From contig NZ_JAUYTP010000045.1 of NCBI RefSeq assembly GCF_030695125.1, forward strand, positions 1 through 64,000: a stretch of DNA of 64,000 nt, in the 5' to 3' direction. The notes under the pieces are model-generated. The model did not search any database. It saw only the letters and a list, made by a program, of their open reading frames with translations, and had not been told where the DNA came from. The first letter of the stretch is position 1; every line of letters starts with the position of its first letter. The translations under genes and the position numbers were made by a program. Positions 47,883-57,250 of the stretch are shown here, piece by piece. The DNA comes from Allobosea sp. (GTDB taxonomy: Bacteria > Pseudomonadota > Alphaproteobacteria > Rhizobiales > Beijerinckiaceae).

Positions 47883-48544
47883 GCCACGACGATTTCGCTT
47901 TCGAGCCGATCCCCGGCCTGCCGGCCCTGCCACCCGAGGGCGAGACCGTGCTCTGGCAGGGCGCCCCGGACTGGCGCGGCCTGGCCTGGCGCGCCTTTCA
48001 TCTGCGCGAGGTCGGCTTCTACTTCGCCGCCTTGGTCGCAGCCCAGCCGGTGCTGGCGCTGATGCAGGGCACGCCCGTTGTCGCCTCGCTCCTGCCGATG
48101 CTCTGGATCGGCATGGCGGGCTGCGTCGCGAGCGCCGTGCTTGGCACCCTGGCCTGGCTCTCGGCCCGCGGCACCGTCTACACCATCACCAGCCGGCGGC
48201 TGGTGATGCGCTTCGGCATCGCCTTGCCGATGACGATCAACCTGCCCTTTTCCGTCATCGGCGAGGCCGGCCTGCGCCTGCGCCGCGGTGGCACGGGAGA
48301 CATCCCGGTCGGCATCGTCGCGGGCGAGCGCGTCTCCTACATCGTGGTCTGGCCGCATGTGCGACCCTGGCGCCTGAGCCGGCCGGCGCCGATGCTGCGG
48401 GATGTGCCCGAGGCCGCCCGCGTCGCCGATATCCTGGCGCGCGCTTTGGCAGCCCATGTCGGCAGCGCCGTTCCGATGCGCCAGCCGGCTGCGATCGCAG
48501 CGAACGACCAGCGCCTGCCGCAAGGCATGGCGGCGGCTGGCTGA
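47879..48544 (+). CDS. puhB: Photosynthetic complex assembly protein PuhB
   Basis: A 221-residue membrane protein that assists reaction-centre assembly. It begins with a soluble EPIPGLPALPPEGETVLWQG segment typical of PuhB. Two or three helices follow (about residues 45-100), then a PH-like domain (TITSRRLVMRFGIALPMTIN). The gene sits between puhA and puhC as in all known puh operons. Confidence 0.92.
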   Translation: MSHDDFAFEPIPGLPALPPEGETVLWQGAPDWRGLAWRAFHLREVGFYFAALVAAQPVLALMQGTPVVASLLPMLWIGMAGCVASAVLGTLAWLSARGTVYTITSRRLVMRFGIALPMTINLPFSVIGEAGLRLRRGGTGDIPVGIVAGERVSYIVVWPHVRPWRLSRPAPMLRDVPEAARVADILARALAAHVGSAVPMRQPAAIAANDQRLPQGMAAAG

Positions 48545-48557
48545 GGAGATCACGACC

Positions 48558-49031
48558 ATGAGCGACACAGCCCTGCCCCCTCCGGAATCGACGAGCCTCT
48601 CGCCTCCGCGCTGGGCCCTGCTCGGCATGGCCATGCTCGTCGTCTCCACGATCGCGATCGCCGGCCTGGCGCGCCAGACCGGCATCGGCGTCACCGGCGT
48701 TCCCGAGAGCCGGACTGTCGCGCATGTCGCTCTGCGCTTCGAGGATCGCGCCGATGGGTCGGTCGTGGTTCGCGACGGTGTCGGCCGGGTGCTCGATACC
48801 ATTCCCGTCAGCGCCGACGGCTTCATTCGCGGCACGATGCGCAGCCTGGCGCGGCAGCGCAAACAGGCCGGCCTGCCGCATGAGCTGCCCTTCCTTCTGG
48901 AGCGGCGGGAAAATGGCCGCTTGAGCTTGAGCGATCCCTCGACCGGAGGCAGGATCGAACTGGACGCCTTCGGGGCCGGGAACGCAGCGACCTTCGCCCG
49001 CTTCCTGCCGGCCCGGGAGACCCGTCCATGA
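48558..49031 (+). CDS. puhC: Photosynthetic complex assembly protein PuhC
   Basis: A 157-residue protein with one N-terminal membrane anchor ([20 protein letters not shown]) and a periplasmic domain with [19 protein letters not shown] and [15 protein letters not shown], which match the PuhC family. It affects core-complex organisation. A GAGGAGAT site precedes ATG 48558. It overlaps bciE by 4 nt. Confidence 0.9.
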   Translation: MSDTALPPPESTSLSPPRWALLGMAMLVVSTIAIAGLARQTGIGVTGVPESRTVAHVALRFEDRADGSVVVRDGVGRVLDTIPVSADGFIRGTMRSLARQRKQAGLPHELPFLLERRENGRLSLSDPSTGGRIELDAFGAGNAATFARFLPARETRP

Positions 49032-49348
49032 CCGATCTCTCGTTGACGGACAGCACCATGGCCGAACCCAGACAGTTCGACGTCCCCTGCACAATCGAGG
49101 TCTCGCACACCTTCGACAGCCTGCATGCTCACGTGACTCTCGACGGCGACATCAAGATCCGTCCCGGCGACGAGGTCGTCGTGCATGGCGAGCCGATCAA
49201 GGTCCCCTATGGCGAGGTCCAGACCTTCCGCCGCGTCGCGACCGTCAAGCGCGCCGGCTGGCTGGAGCAGATCTGGACCAAGATCTCGGGCCGCGCGGAA
49301 TTCATGGAGCTGCTGGAGTTCAGCTTCTCGGAAAGGACCAAGCTATGA
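49028..49348 (+). CDS. bciE: BciE-type accessory subunit of the oxygen-dependent cyclase
   Basis: A 106-residue cytoplasmic protein of the conserved PGC family found directly before acsF. The sequence [20 protein letters not shown] then [18 protein letters not shown] and the ending [17 protein letters not shown] fit that family. In Rhodobacter sphaeroides the protein in this position (BciE) is required for AcsF-type cyclase activity in alphaproteobacteria. It overlaps puhC and acsF by 4 nt each, so it is made in step with AcsF. The assignment rests on position and pattern. Confidence 0.78.
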   Translation: MTDLSLTDSTMAEPRQFDVPCTIEVSHTFDSLHAHVTLDGDIKIRPGDEVVVHGEPIKVPYGEVQTFRRVATVKRAGWLEQIWTKISGRAEFMELLEFSFSERTKL

Positions 49349-50424
49349 CGGCCGCGACCTTGTCAGCCGGCGCGATGCGCCAGGCCCCCAACGAAGCCAC
49401 CCGCATGGCCCAGCAGGACACCATGCTGACGCCGCGCTTCTACACCACCGATTTCGAGGAGCTCGACAAGATCGACGTCACCCCCGTCCGGGCGGAATGG
49501 GATGTGCTGATCGCCGAGATGAAGAGCGACCCGAACAAGGGCCATTTCACCCGCAACGCCGACTGGAAGCTCGAGCTGGAGCGCATCCCGGAGCCGCTGC
49601 GCAAGGAGTTCATCGACTTCCTGGTGTCTTCCCTGACGGCCGAGTTTTCCGGCTGCGTCCTCTATGCCGAGATGCGCAAGCGCGGCACCAACCCCGACAT
49701 CTGCGAGCTCTTCAAGTATATGAGCCGCGACGAGGCCCGCCATGCCGGCTTCATCAATGACGCGCTGAAGGAGTTCAGCATCGGCGTCGATCTCGGCTTC
49801 CTGACCAAGGCCAAGAAATACACCTTCTTCAAGCCGAAATTCATCTTCTACGCGACCTATCTTTCCGAGAAGATCGGCTATGCGCGCTACATCACCATCT
49901 TCCGGCATCTCGAGAAGCACCCGGACAAGTGCTTCCACCCGATCTTCAAGTGGTTCAAGGAGTGGTGCAACGACGAGTTCCGCCATGGCGAGGCCTTCTC
50001 GCTGCTGATGCGGGCCAATCCGCATCTTTTGACCGGCCCCAACAAGCTCTGGGTGCGGTTCTTCCTCCTGGCCGTCTACGCGACGATGTATGTGCGCGAC
50101 CATGTCCGGCCGGAATTCCACAAGGCGCTGGACATCGACCCGACGGAGTATGATTTCACCGTCTTCCGCACCACCTCCGAGATCTCGCGCCAGTGCTTCC
50201 CGCTGATGCTCGACACGGACAATCCCAAGTTCCGGGCCGGCCTGGAGCGGGTCCGGATCCTGGCGGGCAAGATCGCGGAAGCCTCCGAGCAGGAGGGTTT
50301 CGCCGCGCGGATGCGGATGCGCGCCTATCAGGCGCAGGTCGGGGCAACCCTGCTGCGGCTCTATCTGATGCCGACGATCAAGAACGAGCTCCCCGCGACC
50401 AGCCGGCTTCAGCCGGCCTATTGA
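49345..50424 (+). CDS. acsF: Aerobic Mg-protoporphyrin IX monomethyl ester oxidative cyclase
   Basis: A 359-residue di-iron enzyme that builds ring E using O2. The iron-binding motifs are [27 protein letters not shown] and [13 protein letters not shown]. The N-terminus [20 protein letters not shown] and the C-terminal [16 protein letters not shown] are family hallmarks. Its presence, with no bchE in the window, implies bacteriochlorophyll can be made with oxygen present. It overlaps bciE by 4 nt. Confidence 0.96.
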   Translation: MTAATLSAGAMRQAPNEATRMAQQDTMLTPRFYTTDFEELDKIDVTPVRAEWDVLIAEMKSDPNKGHFTRNADWKLELERIPEPLRKEFIDFLVSSLTAEFSGCVLYAEMRKRGTNPDICELFKYMSRDEARHAGFINDALKEFSIGVDLGFLTKAKKYTFFKPKFIFYATYLSEKIGYARYITIFRHLEKHPDKCFHPIFKWFKEWCNDEFRHGEAFSLLMRANPHLLTGPNKLWVRFFLLAVYATMYVRDHVRPEFHKALDIDPTEYDFTVFRTTSEISRQCFPLMLDTDNPKFRAGLERVRILAGKIAEASEQEGFAARMRMRAYQAQVGATLLRLYLMPTIKNELPATSRLQPAY

Positions 50425-50436
50425 GGAGGCGTGATC

Positions 50437-51312
50437 TTGGTCACCTACGGCCTGCCGATCGTCGCGACATTGCTGACCTGGTGGTTCTCCACCGGTGCGA
50501 TCTTGTATCTCGACGGCCTGCCGCGGGCGACCTTCCGCTGGAGTTTCGGGGCGGCCACGCTGATCGGGCTGGCGGCGTTGTGGGGCCTCCACGCCACCGC
50601 CGGCGACACCAGCGTGGCGGGGGCCTATCTCGCCGTGCTCAGCGCCGTGCTGGTCTGGGGCTGGAACGAGATGGCCTTCCTGTTCGGCTATATCGCCGGC
50701 TCCAGCCGCGAGCCCTGCGACCCCGCTTTGCGCGGCTGGGCTCGCTTCACCAGCGCGACGCGGGCGATCCTGCATCACGAGCTCGCGCTGCTGGCCTCGC
50801 TGGCGGCGATCGCCGCCCTGACCTGGGACGGCGCCAATCCGTTCGGCATGGCGACCTTCGCCTTGCTGTTTGCGATGCGTCTCTCGACCAAGCTCAACAT
50901 CTTCCTCGGCGTGCCCAACACGACGGTCGAGTTCCTCCCCGAGCATCTGGCCTATCTCAAGACCTATTTCCGCCAGAAGCCGATGAACCTGCTGTTTCCG
51001 CTCTCGGTCACCGCCGCGACGCTGCTCAGCGCCTGGCTCGTCCACAAGATCGCGCTCGCGGGCGATCCCTTCCTGACGACGGGATTCGTCCTGCTGGCGA
51101 CGCTCGCCGTGCTGGGCCTGATCGAACACTGGTTCCTGGTCGTGCCGCTGCCGGTCGCCGATCTCTGGGCCTGGGGCCTGCGCTCCCATGCGCAGGCGCG
51201 GTCCCCGCTCGAGACCACGGCGGCCTCCGCAAGGCCGGCCGCCCTTTCGACGCCCGCCCCTGCCGGCCTTGCGCCAGCGCGCGCCGTCAAACCGTCAACC
51301 CTCGTCGCTTAG
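50437..51312 (+). CDS. puhE: Putative photosynthetic complex assembly protein PuhE
   Basis: A membrane protein of about 291 residues with around seven helices (PuhE/DUF3623). The opening GLPIVATLLTWWFSTGAILY and GWNEMAFLFGYIAGSSREPC then LRLSTKLNIFLGVPNTTVEF-type block are characteristic. I prefer TTG 50437, since AGGAGG ends seven bases before it; GTG 50431 is only one base from that site. The last 45 residues are an Ala/Pro-rich tail. It lies between acsF and hemA, as in other Hyphomicrobiales PGCs. Confidence 0.9.
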   Translation: MVTYGLPIVATLLTWWFSTGAILYLDGLPRATFRWSFGAATLIGLAALWGLHATAGDTSVAGAYLAVLSAVLVWGWNEMAFLFGYIAGSSREPCDPALRGWARFTSATRAILHHELALLASLAAIAALTWDGANPFGMATFALLFAMRLSTKLNIFLGVPNTTVEFLPEHLAYLKTYFRQKPMNLLFPLSVTAATLLSAWLVHKIALAGDPFLTTGFVLLATLAVLGLIEHWFLVVPLPVADLWAWGLRSHAQARSPLETTAASARPAALSTPAPAGLAPARAVKPSTLVA

Positions 51313-51339
51313 GTCGATAGCGCTTTCAGGAGGCCGCCC

Positions 51340-52575
51340 ATGAACATGCCGATGAATTTGCCCCTGAACTACGAGATGTTCTTCCGCAAGGAACTCGACG
51401 GGCTCCACAGCGAAGGTCGCTATCGCGTCTTCGCCGACCTGGAGAGGCAGGCCGGGCAGTTTCCGCGTGCGACCTATCATGGGGCCGACGGCCCGCGCGA
51501 CGTCACCGTCTGGTGCTCGAACGATTATCTCGGCATGGGCCAGAATCCCGACGTGCTCGCCGCGATGCACGCCGCGCTCGATGGCTGCGGCGCTGGCGCC
51601 GGCGGCACCCGCAACATCGGCGGCACCAACCACTACCATGTGCTGCTCGAGCGCGAGCTCGCCGACCTCCACGGCAAGGAAGCGGCGCTCTTGTTCAACT
51701 CCGGCTACATGTCGAACTGGGCCTCGCTCTCGACCTTCGCCGCACGCATCCCCAACTGCGTGGTCGTGACCGACGGCCTCAACCATGCCTCGATGATCGA
51801 GGGCATCCGCCATTCGCGCGCCGACAAGGTCGTCTTCGCCCATAACGATCCCGAGGACCTCCGCCGCAAGCTGCAGGCGATCGATCCGCGGCGGCCCAAG
51901 CTGCTCGCCTTCGAGTCGGTCTACTCGATGGATGGCGACATCGCCCCGATCGCCGCGTTCTGCGATCTCGCCGACGAGTTCGGCGCCATGACCTATATCG
52001 ACGAGGTCCATGCGGTCGGGCTCTACGGTCCGCGCGGCGGCGGTGTCAGCGAGCGCGACGGGCTGAGCCACCGCCTCGACGTGATCGAGGGCACGCTGGC
52101 CAAGGGCTTCGGCATCATGGGCGGCTATATCGCCGCCAGCGCCGCGACCTGCGACTTCATCCGCAGCTTCGCCTCCGGCTTCATCTTCTCGACCTCGCTG
52201 CCGCCGGCGCTGGCGGCGGGCGCGCTCGCCTCGGTGCGCCATCTCAAGGCCAGCCAGACCGAGCGCAACGGCCATGCAAACCGTGTTGCCGCGGTTCGCG
52301 CGGGGCTCGATGCGGCGGGCATTCCGCATCTGCCCAACCCCAGCCATATCGTGCCGGTGATGGTCGGCGACCCCGTGCTGTGCAAGCGCATCAGCGACGA
52401 ACTGCTCGAGCGCTTCCACATCTATGTCCAGCCGATCAACTACCCGACCGTCCCGCGCGGCACAGAGCGGCTGCGGATCACCCCCTCGCCGCTGCATTCA
52501 GACGCCGACATCGCCCATCTGGTCGGCGCCCTCACTGCGATCTGGAGCCAGGTCGGCCTCGCGCGCGCCGCCTGA
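51340..52575 (+). CDS. hemA: 5-aminolevulinate synthase
   Basis: A 411-residue PLP enzyme that condenses glycine and succinyl-CoA, the entry step of tetrapyrrole synthesis by the C4 route. Motifs are [74 protein letters not shown], and the PLP lysine in [21 protein letters not shown] precedes ATG 51340. It ends the long bchF operon, with a strong terminator 37 nt later. PGC-linked hemA is usually an additional copy tied to phototrophy. Confidence 0.96.
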   Translation: MNMPMNLPLNYEMFFRKELDGLHSEGRYRVFADLERQAGQFPRATYHGADGPRDVTVWCSNDYLGMGQNPDVLAAMHAALDGCGAGAGGTRNIGGTNHYHVLLERELADLHGKEAALLFNSGYMSNWASLSTFAARIPNCVVVTDGLNHASMIEGIRHSRADKVVFAHNDPEDLRRKLQAIDPRRPKLLAFESVYSMDGDIAPIAAFCDLADEFGAMTYIDEVHAVGLYGPRGGGVSERDGLSHRLDVIEGTLAKGFGIMGGYIAASAATCDFIRSFASGFIFSTSLPPALAAGALASVRHLKASQTERNGHANRVAAVRAGLDAAGIPHLPNPSHIVPVMVGDPVLCKRISDELLERFHIYVQPINYPTVPRGTERLRITPSPLHSDADIAHLVGALTAIWSQVGLARAA

Positions 52576-52611
52576 TCCCACCGCTCCGGCACAGCGCACA
52601 TCACGGCATCA

Positions 52612-52640
52612 CGGCCGGGCTCTCGGAGCCCGGCCGTTTT
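52612..52640 (+). terminator. Rho-independent terminator after hemA
   Basis: Stem CGGCCGGGCTC / GAGCCCGGCCG with a TCG loop, followed by TTTT. Eleven perfect base pairs, 37 nt after the hemA stop. Confidence 0.85.
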
Positions 52641-52852
52641 CTGTGAGCCGCCGCCCGGCCGAGCCGGCCCCGCTGTCGGGCGCGACGGCGCCATTCCCTT
52701 GTTCACCGAACCTCCCTCGGTCGCACGGCCGTCTCCGGCCGGCGTCCGCGCCCCCTTGAACCTGTGGCGGCCCGGGGCGGCCGAGAGACGCCGCTGCGCC
52801 GCAGCGCGCGGTTTCACCGCCCGCGACGGCCCCCCCCGGACACAACGAAAGA

Positions 52853-52874
52853 GGGAGGCCGTTTCCGGCCTCCC
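52853..52874 (-). terminator. Probable terminator after pufM
   Basis: Stem GGGAGGCCG / CGGCCTCCC with a 4-nt loop, about 45 nt past the pufM stop. On the minus strand it is followed by TCTTTCGTTG, a moderate U-rich tail. Confidence 0.65.
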
Positions 52875-52918
52875 TGGATCTGTCTCGGTTGTCGCCTGGT
52901 GGCGTTCTGGGCCTGGGC

Positions 52919-53887
52919 TCAGACCCGCGGCGGCGGGACCGGCGTCTGCTGCCACATGCTGGGATCGGCGGGTGCGAATTTGTGCTTGATCGCCCATTCG
53001 TACCAGTTGTCGACGGCCGTTCCGGTCAGCAGGATCCCGATGCCGCCGGTCAGCGTGCACAGCACCGCAAACCACCAGGCCCAGCGATGGATCGATTCCA
53101 TCGTCGCGTTGAAGCCCATCGTCCAGCGCCAGAACAGGGCGGCGCGCTCGGAGGCCGTGCCACGATCGACGATCTGCTCGATCTCGCGATCGCCACCATA
53201 GCGCGACACGGCCAGGATGGTCGCGCCATGCATCGCAAACAGCAGGGCCGAGCCGTAGAGGAACGCGATCGAGAGGGCGTGGAAGGGGTTGTAGAAGAGA
53301 TTGCCGTAGCGCAGCGAGAAATTCTGCGTCCAGTCGAGATGCGGGAAGATGCCGAAGGGCACCGCCTCGCTCCAGCTGCCCATCAGCAGCGGCCGGATGA
53401 AGCCGAGCACGAGGTAAAGCCAGATCGCGGAGGCGAAGGCCCAGGCGACATGCGTGCCCATGCCCAGCGCGCGGGCCCGGTTATAGGTTCGCACCCACCA
53501 CAGCAGGATCGACGTCGTCAGGAAGAAGCCGGCGAGCAGCCACCAGCCGCCTTCCTGCAATGGCGGCAGCACCCTGATGCCGTGCTGCGGCAGCGGCGGC
53601 GCGAGCTGCAGCCAGAACAGTTCGCGCACGAAGCGGATCGGGTCCCAGTTCACCGAGGCCAGCATGTTGAGGCCGATGATCTCGAAGGCGATGATGCCGC
53701 AGACGATCGAGGTCACCCCGGTCCAGCCGAGATAGATCGGGCCGATCTGGGCGTCGCCGATCATGCCGAACAGATGGTTCACCCGGGTCGCCGTGCCGCG
53801 CCGCGTGCCCCGGCCGGGGATCGGGACGCCGAGGTCGGGCGCGCCATGGATCTGAACCCGGGTGAAGATGTTCTGATAGGTTGCCAT
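52919..53887 (-). CDS. pufM: Photosynthetic reaction centre M subunit
   Basis: A 322-residue five-helix core subunit. Pigment and iron ligands are visible in [40 protein letters not shown] (His ligands of P and Fe), the REIEQIVD Fe-binding Glu and [14 protein letters not shown]. The start [15 protein letters not shown] is standard. It is last in the puf operon; no tetraheme pufC follows. A 17-bp tandem duplication just upstream holds two copies of its ribosome binding site. Confidence 0.96.
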   Translation of the reverse strand: MATYQNIFTRVQIHGAPDLGVPIPGRGTRRGTATRVNHLFGMIGDAQIGPIYLGWTGVTSIVCGIIAFEIIGLNMLASVNWDPIRFVRELFWLQLAPPLPQHGIRVLPPLQEGGWWLLAGFFLTTSILLWWVRTYNRARALGMGTHVAWAFASAIWLYLVLGFIRPLLMGSWSEAVPFGIFPHLDWTQNFSLRYGNLFYNPFHALSIAFLYGSALLFAMHGATILAVSRYGGDREIEQIVDRGTASERAALFWRWTMGFNATMESIHRWAWWFAVLCTLTGGIGILLTGTAVDNWYEWAIKHKFAPADPSMWQQTPVPPPRV

Positions 53888-53894
53888 CGCCTTG

Positions 53895-53928
53895 ATCCTT
53901 GGAAAGCCGGAATCCTTGGAAAGCCGGA
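53895..53928. repeat. Perfect tandem 17-bp duplication covering the pufM ribosome binding site
   Basis: Two adjacent identical copies of ATCCTTGGAAAGCCGGA. In the puf transcript each copy reads TCCGGCTTTCCAAGGAT, so the AAGGAT Shine-Dalgarno is present twice. The nearer one is about 7 nt from the pufM ATG. Confidence 0.85.
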
Positions 53929-53964
53929 TGCCTCGTGGGGTGGCGCGCGCCGGGGCGCGCAGCC

Positions 53965-54789
53965 TCAGCGCCAGATCGAGAAGTGGCGGGACAGATCCCA
54001 CCATTCGGCCCAGCCCTCGCTCCAATAGGGGCCGCTGATGATGATGCAGACCGCGCTCCAGAACGAGGCCGACACCGCCAGGAACAGGCCGAGACGGTGG
54101 ATGCCGAGCGTGCCGATCGAGTAGCCGATCGTGTCGCGGAAGAAGCTGTTCTCATGCTCGGGCGTCTTCACGGGCTCGCCCTTCTTCGGGTTCGTCGCCG
54201 AGAGGATCAGGCCGCCATGCAGCGACAGCGCCAGCGCGCTGGTGAAGAAGAACGTCACCGCGATCATATGCGCCGGATTGTAATGGAACTGGAGATACTG
54301 GTAGCCGACATTCGACACCCATTCGAGATGGCTGAAGATGCCGTAGGGAAAGCCATAGGCCCAGGCGCCGAGCAGGAACGGACGGAAGATCACCAGGGTC
54401 ACATAGGACAGGATCGCGAAGCCATAGGCCGCCGGGACATGGTAGCCCATGCCGAGCTTGCGGCAGATCTCGACCTGGCGCAGCGCCCAGCAGACGAACG
54501 AGGCGGTGGCGCAGATCGTGATGACCTGCCAGAGCCCGCCCTCTTTGAGCGGCGCAAATCCGAGCCCGTATTCGGGCGCGGGCGGGTTGATCGAGATCAG
54601 CCAGGGGTTCCAGGTCGGGCCCAGGGCCGCGCCGTAGAAGATCAGCGCCGTGCCGAGCGCGGCGAAGAAGGCCGTCGCGACGCCGAAGAAGCCGACATAG
54701 AAGGGGCCGACCCAGAAATCGAAGAGATCGCCCCCGATCAGCGTGCCGCCCCTGACGCGGTATTTGCGTTCGAAATTGAGCAAGGCCAT
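53965..54789 (-). CDS. pufL: Photosynthetic reaction centre L subunit
   Basis: A 274-residue five-helix subunit that carries the active electron branch. It begins [20 protein letters not shown]. The accessory and special-pair His ligands lie in [20 protein letters not shown]. The iron ligands are the His in [20 protein letters not shown] / HGG and the later His in [14 protein letters not shown]. Length matches PufL. It is separated from pufA by 126 nt that hold a strong hairpin. Confidence 0.97.
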   Translation of the reverse strand: MALLNFERKYRVRGGTLIGGDLFDFWVGPFYVGFFGVATAFFAALGTALIFYGAALGPTWNPWLISINPPAPEYGLGFAPLKEGGLWQVITICATASFVCWALRQVEICRKLGMGYHVPAAYGFAILSYVTLVIFRPFLLGAWAYGFPYGIFSHLEWVSNVGYQYLQFHYNPAHMIAVTFFFTSALALSLHGGLILSATNPKKGEPVKTPEHENSFFRDTIGYSIGTLGIHRLGLFLAVSASFWSAVCIIISGPYWSEGWAEWWDLSRHFSIWR

Positions 54790-54869
54790 GGTCGCATCCC
54801 TCCACGGGCGGTGGCCAGTGCGGCCGCGCCTCGTCTGAACGGTTTCGTGTGCGCGTCGTCGGGTCGAGC

Positions 54870-54908
54870 GGCGGACGGGAGCGGCGCGAAGGTCGCGCCC
54901 CGTCCGCC
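54870..54908 (-). other. Intercistronic RNA hairpin between pufA and pufL
   Basis: Outer stem GGCGGACGGG / CCCGTCCGCC (10 bp) plus inner stem GCGCGA / TCGCGC (6 bp), separated by a 4-nt bulge and closed by a 3-nt loop. It begins 7 nt after the pufA stop. In Rhodobacter a hairpin at this place blocks 3'-5' decay and makes pufBA mRNA outlast pufLM, setting the LH1:RC ratio; the same role is inferred. Confidence 0.8.
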
Positions 54909-54915
54909 AGTGTCG

Positions 54916-55116
54916 TCAGCCGATCCGGGTGATCGTCACATCCGAGGCCGGGACCTCGATCTGCAGCGCCGCAGCGGCTTTGCGCGGGCCCTCGATCCAG
55001 TTGAACCTGTTCGTCGAGAGCAGGATGAAATGGATCAGGATGGCGAGCCCGAACAGGAAGGTGAAAAGAGCGATCAGCGTGCGACGCGGATCGAACAGCA
55101 GCCAGATTTTCCACAT
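54916..55116 (-). CDS. pufA: Light-harvesting 1 alpha polypeptide
   Basis: A 66-residue single-helix antenna peptide. The N-terminus [20 protein letters not shown] is the classic alpha-chain opening. The bacteriochlorophyll-ligating His lies in [17 protein letters not shown], with the C-terminal Trp that tunes absorption. It lies 16 nt after pufB in the transcript. Confidence 0.96.
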   Translation of the reverse strand: MWKIWLLFDPRRTLIALFTFLFGLAILIHFILLSTNRFNWIEGPRKAAAALQIEVPASDVTITRIG

Positions 55117-55132
55117 GGGTTTCGCTCCTTGG

Positions 55133-55351
55133 TTACGAGATCAGCGAAACGGCGGTGGTCAGGGCCGTCTTCACGCCCTCATCGAGCGAGGCATATCCAT
55201 TCGGGCCGGGGAACCAGGGGCGCCACGACCAGACGAGGAAATGCGCAATCACGGCGATGACCGTGAAGCCGATGAAGCTCGTGATGAAGAAGCCATGGAA
55301 TTCCTTGGCTTCTGCTTCGGTCAACCCTGACAGTGTGTCTCGTTCTGTCAT
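55133..55351 (-). CDS. pufB: Light-harvesting 1 beta polypeptide
   Basis: A 72-residue antenna peptide. The acidic N-terminus [20 protein letters not shown] and the helix ending [17 protein letters not shown] carry the A-x3-H bacteriochlorophyll ligand and the terminal W-x-x-W-x aromatic patch. A short extension ([20 protein letters not shown]) follows, longer than in Rhodobacter. Confidence 0.95.
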   Translation of the reverse strand: MTERDTLSGLTEAEAKEFHGFFITSFIGFTVIAVIAHFLVWSWRPWFPGPNGYASLDEGVKTALTTAVSLIS

Positions 55352-55381
55352 GATTTTTCTCCTTTGGCCTTGCGGCCGTTA

Positions 55382-55399
55382 CCGCACGAAGCCGTGCGG
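55382..55399. other. Small hairpin between pufQ and pufB
   Basis: CCGCACG-AAGC-CGTGCGG, a perfect 7-bp stem with a 4-nt loop, 30 nt before the pufB start codon in the transcript. It could be an mRNA processing or 5'-stability element. Speculative. Confidence 0.4.
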
Positions 55400-55478
55400 C
55401 TGGCTGCCAGGCTATGACCCCCGGCAGTTCCTCCCGCCCGAGCTGGGCGAAAGCGCGTGACCTTCGCTGCCCGGGGCG

Positions 55479-55715
55479 TCAGCCCATGAACATGAAGGGA
55501 ATGGTGGCATTCGCGTTGGCGCGCGCCTGCGCGAAAATCGAAAGCCGGTGCCCCCCGGCGGCGGGGCGGACCGCCCGCTGCACCAGGGTGGAGACGAGGA
55601 AGAAGGGCATCGACAGGGCGGTCAGCCGACGGCACATCCGCCGGTCGGAAGCCAGGGACTTCACCCGGCGAACATGGTCCTGCTCCGAGTGGCGCGCCGT
55701 GAACTGCATGGTCAT
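55479..55715 (-). CDS. pufQ: PufQ-like regulator of bacteriochlorophyll flux
   Basis: A 78-residue protein with one hydrophobic segment (RLTALSMPFFLVSTLVQRAV) and a C-terminus reading FAQARANANATIPFMFMG, the pattern of PufQ endings in Hyphomicrobiales. It sits between bchZ and pufB, the fixed position of pufQ. GGGGAG precedes ATG 55715. PufQ promotes delivery or synthesis of bacteriochlorophyll. Sequence identity to Rhodobacter PufQ is expected to be low, so position carries much of the weight. Confidence 0.75.
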   Translation of the reverse strand: MTMQFTARHSEQDHVRRVKSLASDRRMCRRLTALSMPFFLVSTLVQRAVRPAAGGHRLSIFAQARANANATIPFMFMG

Positions 55716-55798
55716 GGTCGTGTTCTCCCCTTGGAAAGCTGTTCTGGTTGGCGAGGCGGCCGAAGGCCCCTCGCGGCGTCGAGACAGGGCGAGGCTCG

Positions 55799-57250
55799 TC
55801 ATGCGAGAGCTCCTTCCCGGCTGGCGATGGCGTCGAGATGATCGGGCTGGACGCGCTCGGCGCCGTCCCGGCGGGCGCGCGCCTCGGCGGCGTCGCGCAG
55901 GCGCTTGGCGGCGGAAATCCGCACCAGCACCGGCTGCTTGTCGAGCACCCCGTCGAGCAGGGCCTTGGCCTCTTCCGACCAGGGCAGCTCCCGGTGCAGC
56001 CGCGACGGCGTCGCCTCGACGGCATCCATCTGCGTGCCCAGCGGCAGGATGTGGAAGAGCGCGTCGAACAGCGCGTTGCAGACCTCCTGAACCAGGTAGG
56101 TCGCGCCCGCATAGCCCATGAACGGCGTGCCGGTGTGCCGGCGGATCACGGCGCCGGGGAAGGAGGCGGGAATGTAGATTCCGCGCCCGCCGGCCTCGGC
56201 CATGTACATGCGCTCGTTGAAGGAGCCGAACAGCACGAGCGGCGGCTTCTCCTTGAGCGAGGCGCGGACAGTGTCGTTGTCGGATTTCTTCCCCGCGCAG
56301 CGCGAGGCCGAGAAGGTGCAGGGCAGCCCCATCTCGGTCTCGAGGAAGTGGCGGATACCGCGCGCATAGGTCTCGTTGGCGACGATGGCGAAGGAGGCCG
56401 TGCCGAAGAAATCCTGCGTCACCGAGCGCCAGAGATCCCAGAGCGGCTTGATCGTGGTGTGCTTCTCGCGCTCGATGAAAGGCTCGGGATCGAGCCCGAG
56501 CAGCTCGCCGAGCGAGCGCAGGAAGGCGGTCGTCGAATGCAGCCCGATCGGCGCCTGGAGATAGGGGCGCTCCAGCGCCTCGCAGAGCAGCCGGCCATAT
56601 TCGCGGTAGAGGCAGACATTGACCTCGGCATCGGCCAGGCGCTGCACCTGCGCGAGATGCGAGCCGAGCGGGAAGGTCATGTGGACCTCGGCGCCGATGC
56701 CCTCGATCAGGCGGCGCACCTCGGCGAGGTCGGAGGGCATGTTGAACATGCCATAGGCCGGGCCGATGATGTTGACCTTGGGCTTAGCGCCCTCCTTGCG
56801 GGGCTTGGCCTTGGGCACGATGCCGCGCTTGGCGCCGTACTCGCCCCAGAGCCAGAACAGCGCCCGGTCGGCGCATTGCCACTGGTCCTCGTCGATCGTG
56901 CGCGGCAGGAAACGCTGGATGTTGGTGCCTTCGGGCGTCACGCCGCCGCCGATCATTTCGGCGATCGAGCCGGTGACGACCACGCTCGGCAGATGCGGAT
57001 CGAGCACGGCATTGGCGCGCTTCATCGCGCCTTCCGTGCCGTGCTGGCCGAGTTCCTCTTCGCCGAGACCGGTGACGACGATCGGCAGCTCATGGGGCGG
57101 CAGCGCGTCGGTGTAATGCAGCACCGAGGTCACCGGCAGGTTCTCGCAGCCGACCGGGCCGTCGATGACGACCTGCAGGCCCTTGATGGCGCAGAAGACG
57201 TAGACCGCCCCCCAATAGCCGCCGGCCCGATCGTGATCCTGGATCAGCAT
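55799..57250 (-). CDS. bchZ: Chlorophyllide a reductase subunit Z
   Basis: A 483-residue NifK-like subunit of the enzyme that reduces ring B. It begins [20 protein letters not shown]; the FeS cysteine is in [20 protein letters not shown]. Further family blocks are [20 protein letters not shown] and [24 protein letters not shown] residues near the end. ATG 57250 shares a base with the bchY stop; a GTG one codon earlier is also possible. It is followed by pufQ (83-bp gap), where the puf promoter is expected. Confidence 0.95.
   Translation of the reverse strand: MLIQDHDRAGGYWGAVYVFCAIKGLQVVIDGPVGCENLPVTSVLHYTDALPPHELPIVVTGLGEEELGQHGTEGAMKRANAVLDPHLPSVVVTGSIAEMIGGGVTPEGTNIQRFLPRTIDEDQWQCADRALFWLWGEYGAKRGIVPKAKPRKEGAKPKVNIIGPAYGMFNMPSDLAEVRRLIEGIGAEVHMTFPLGSHLAQVQRLADAEVNVCLYREYGRLLCEALERPYLQAPIGLHSTTAFLRSLGELLGLDPEPFIEREKHTTIKPLWDLWRSVTQDFFGTASFAIVANETYARGIRHFLETEMGLPCTFSASRCAGKKSDNDTVRASLKEKPPLVLFGSFNERMYMAEAGGRGIYIPASFPGAVIRRHTGTPFMGYAGATYLVQEVCNALFDALFHILPLGTQMDAVEATPSRLHRELPWSEEAKALLDGVLDKQPVLVRISAAKRLRDAAEARARRDGAERVQPDHLDAIASREGALA

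Larger units (their letters stand above)
52576..52918. other. Convergent intergenic region (343 bp) between hemA and pufM
   Basis: It holds two back-to-back terminator-like hairpins, one facing hemA and one facing pufM, with about 210 bp between them. That inner part includes an uninterrupted C run (52830-52837). No pufC or other gene fits here. Confidence 0.6.
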
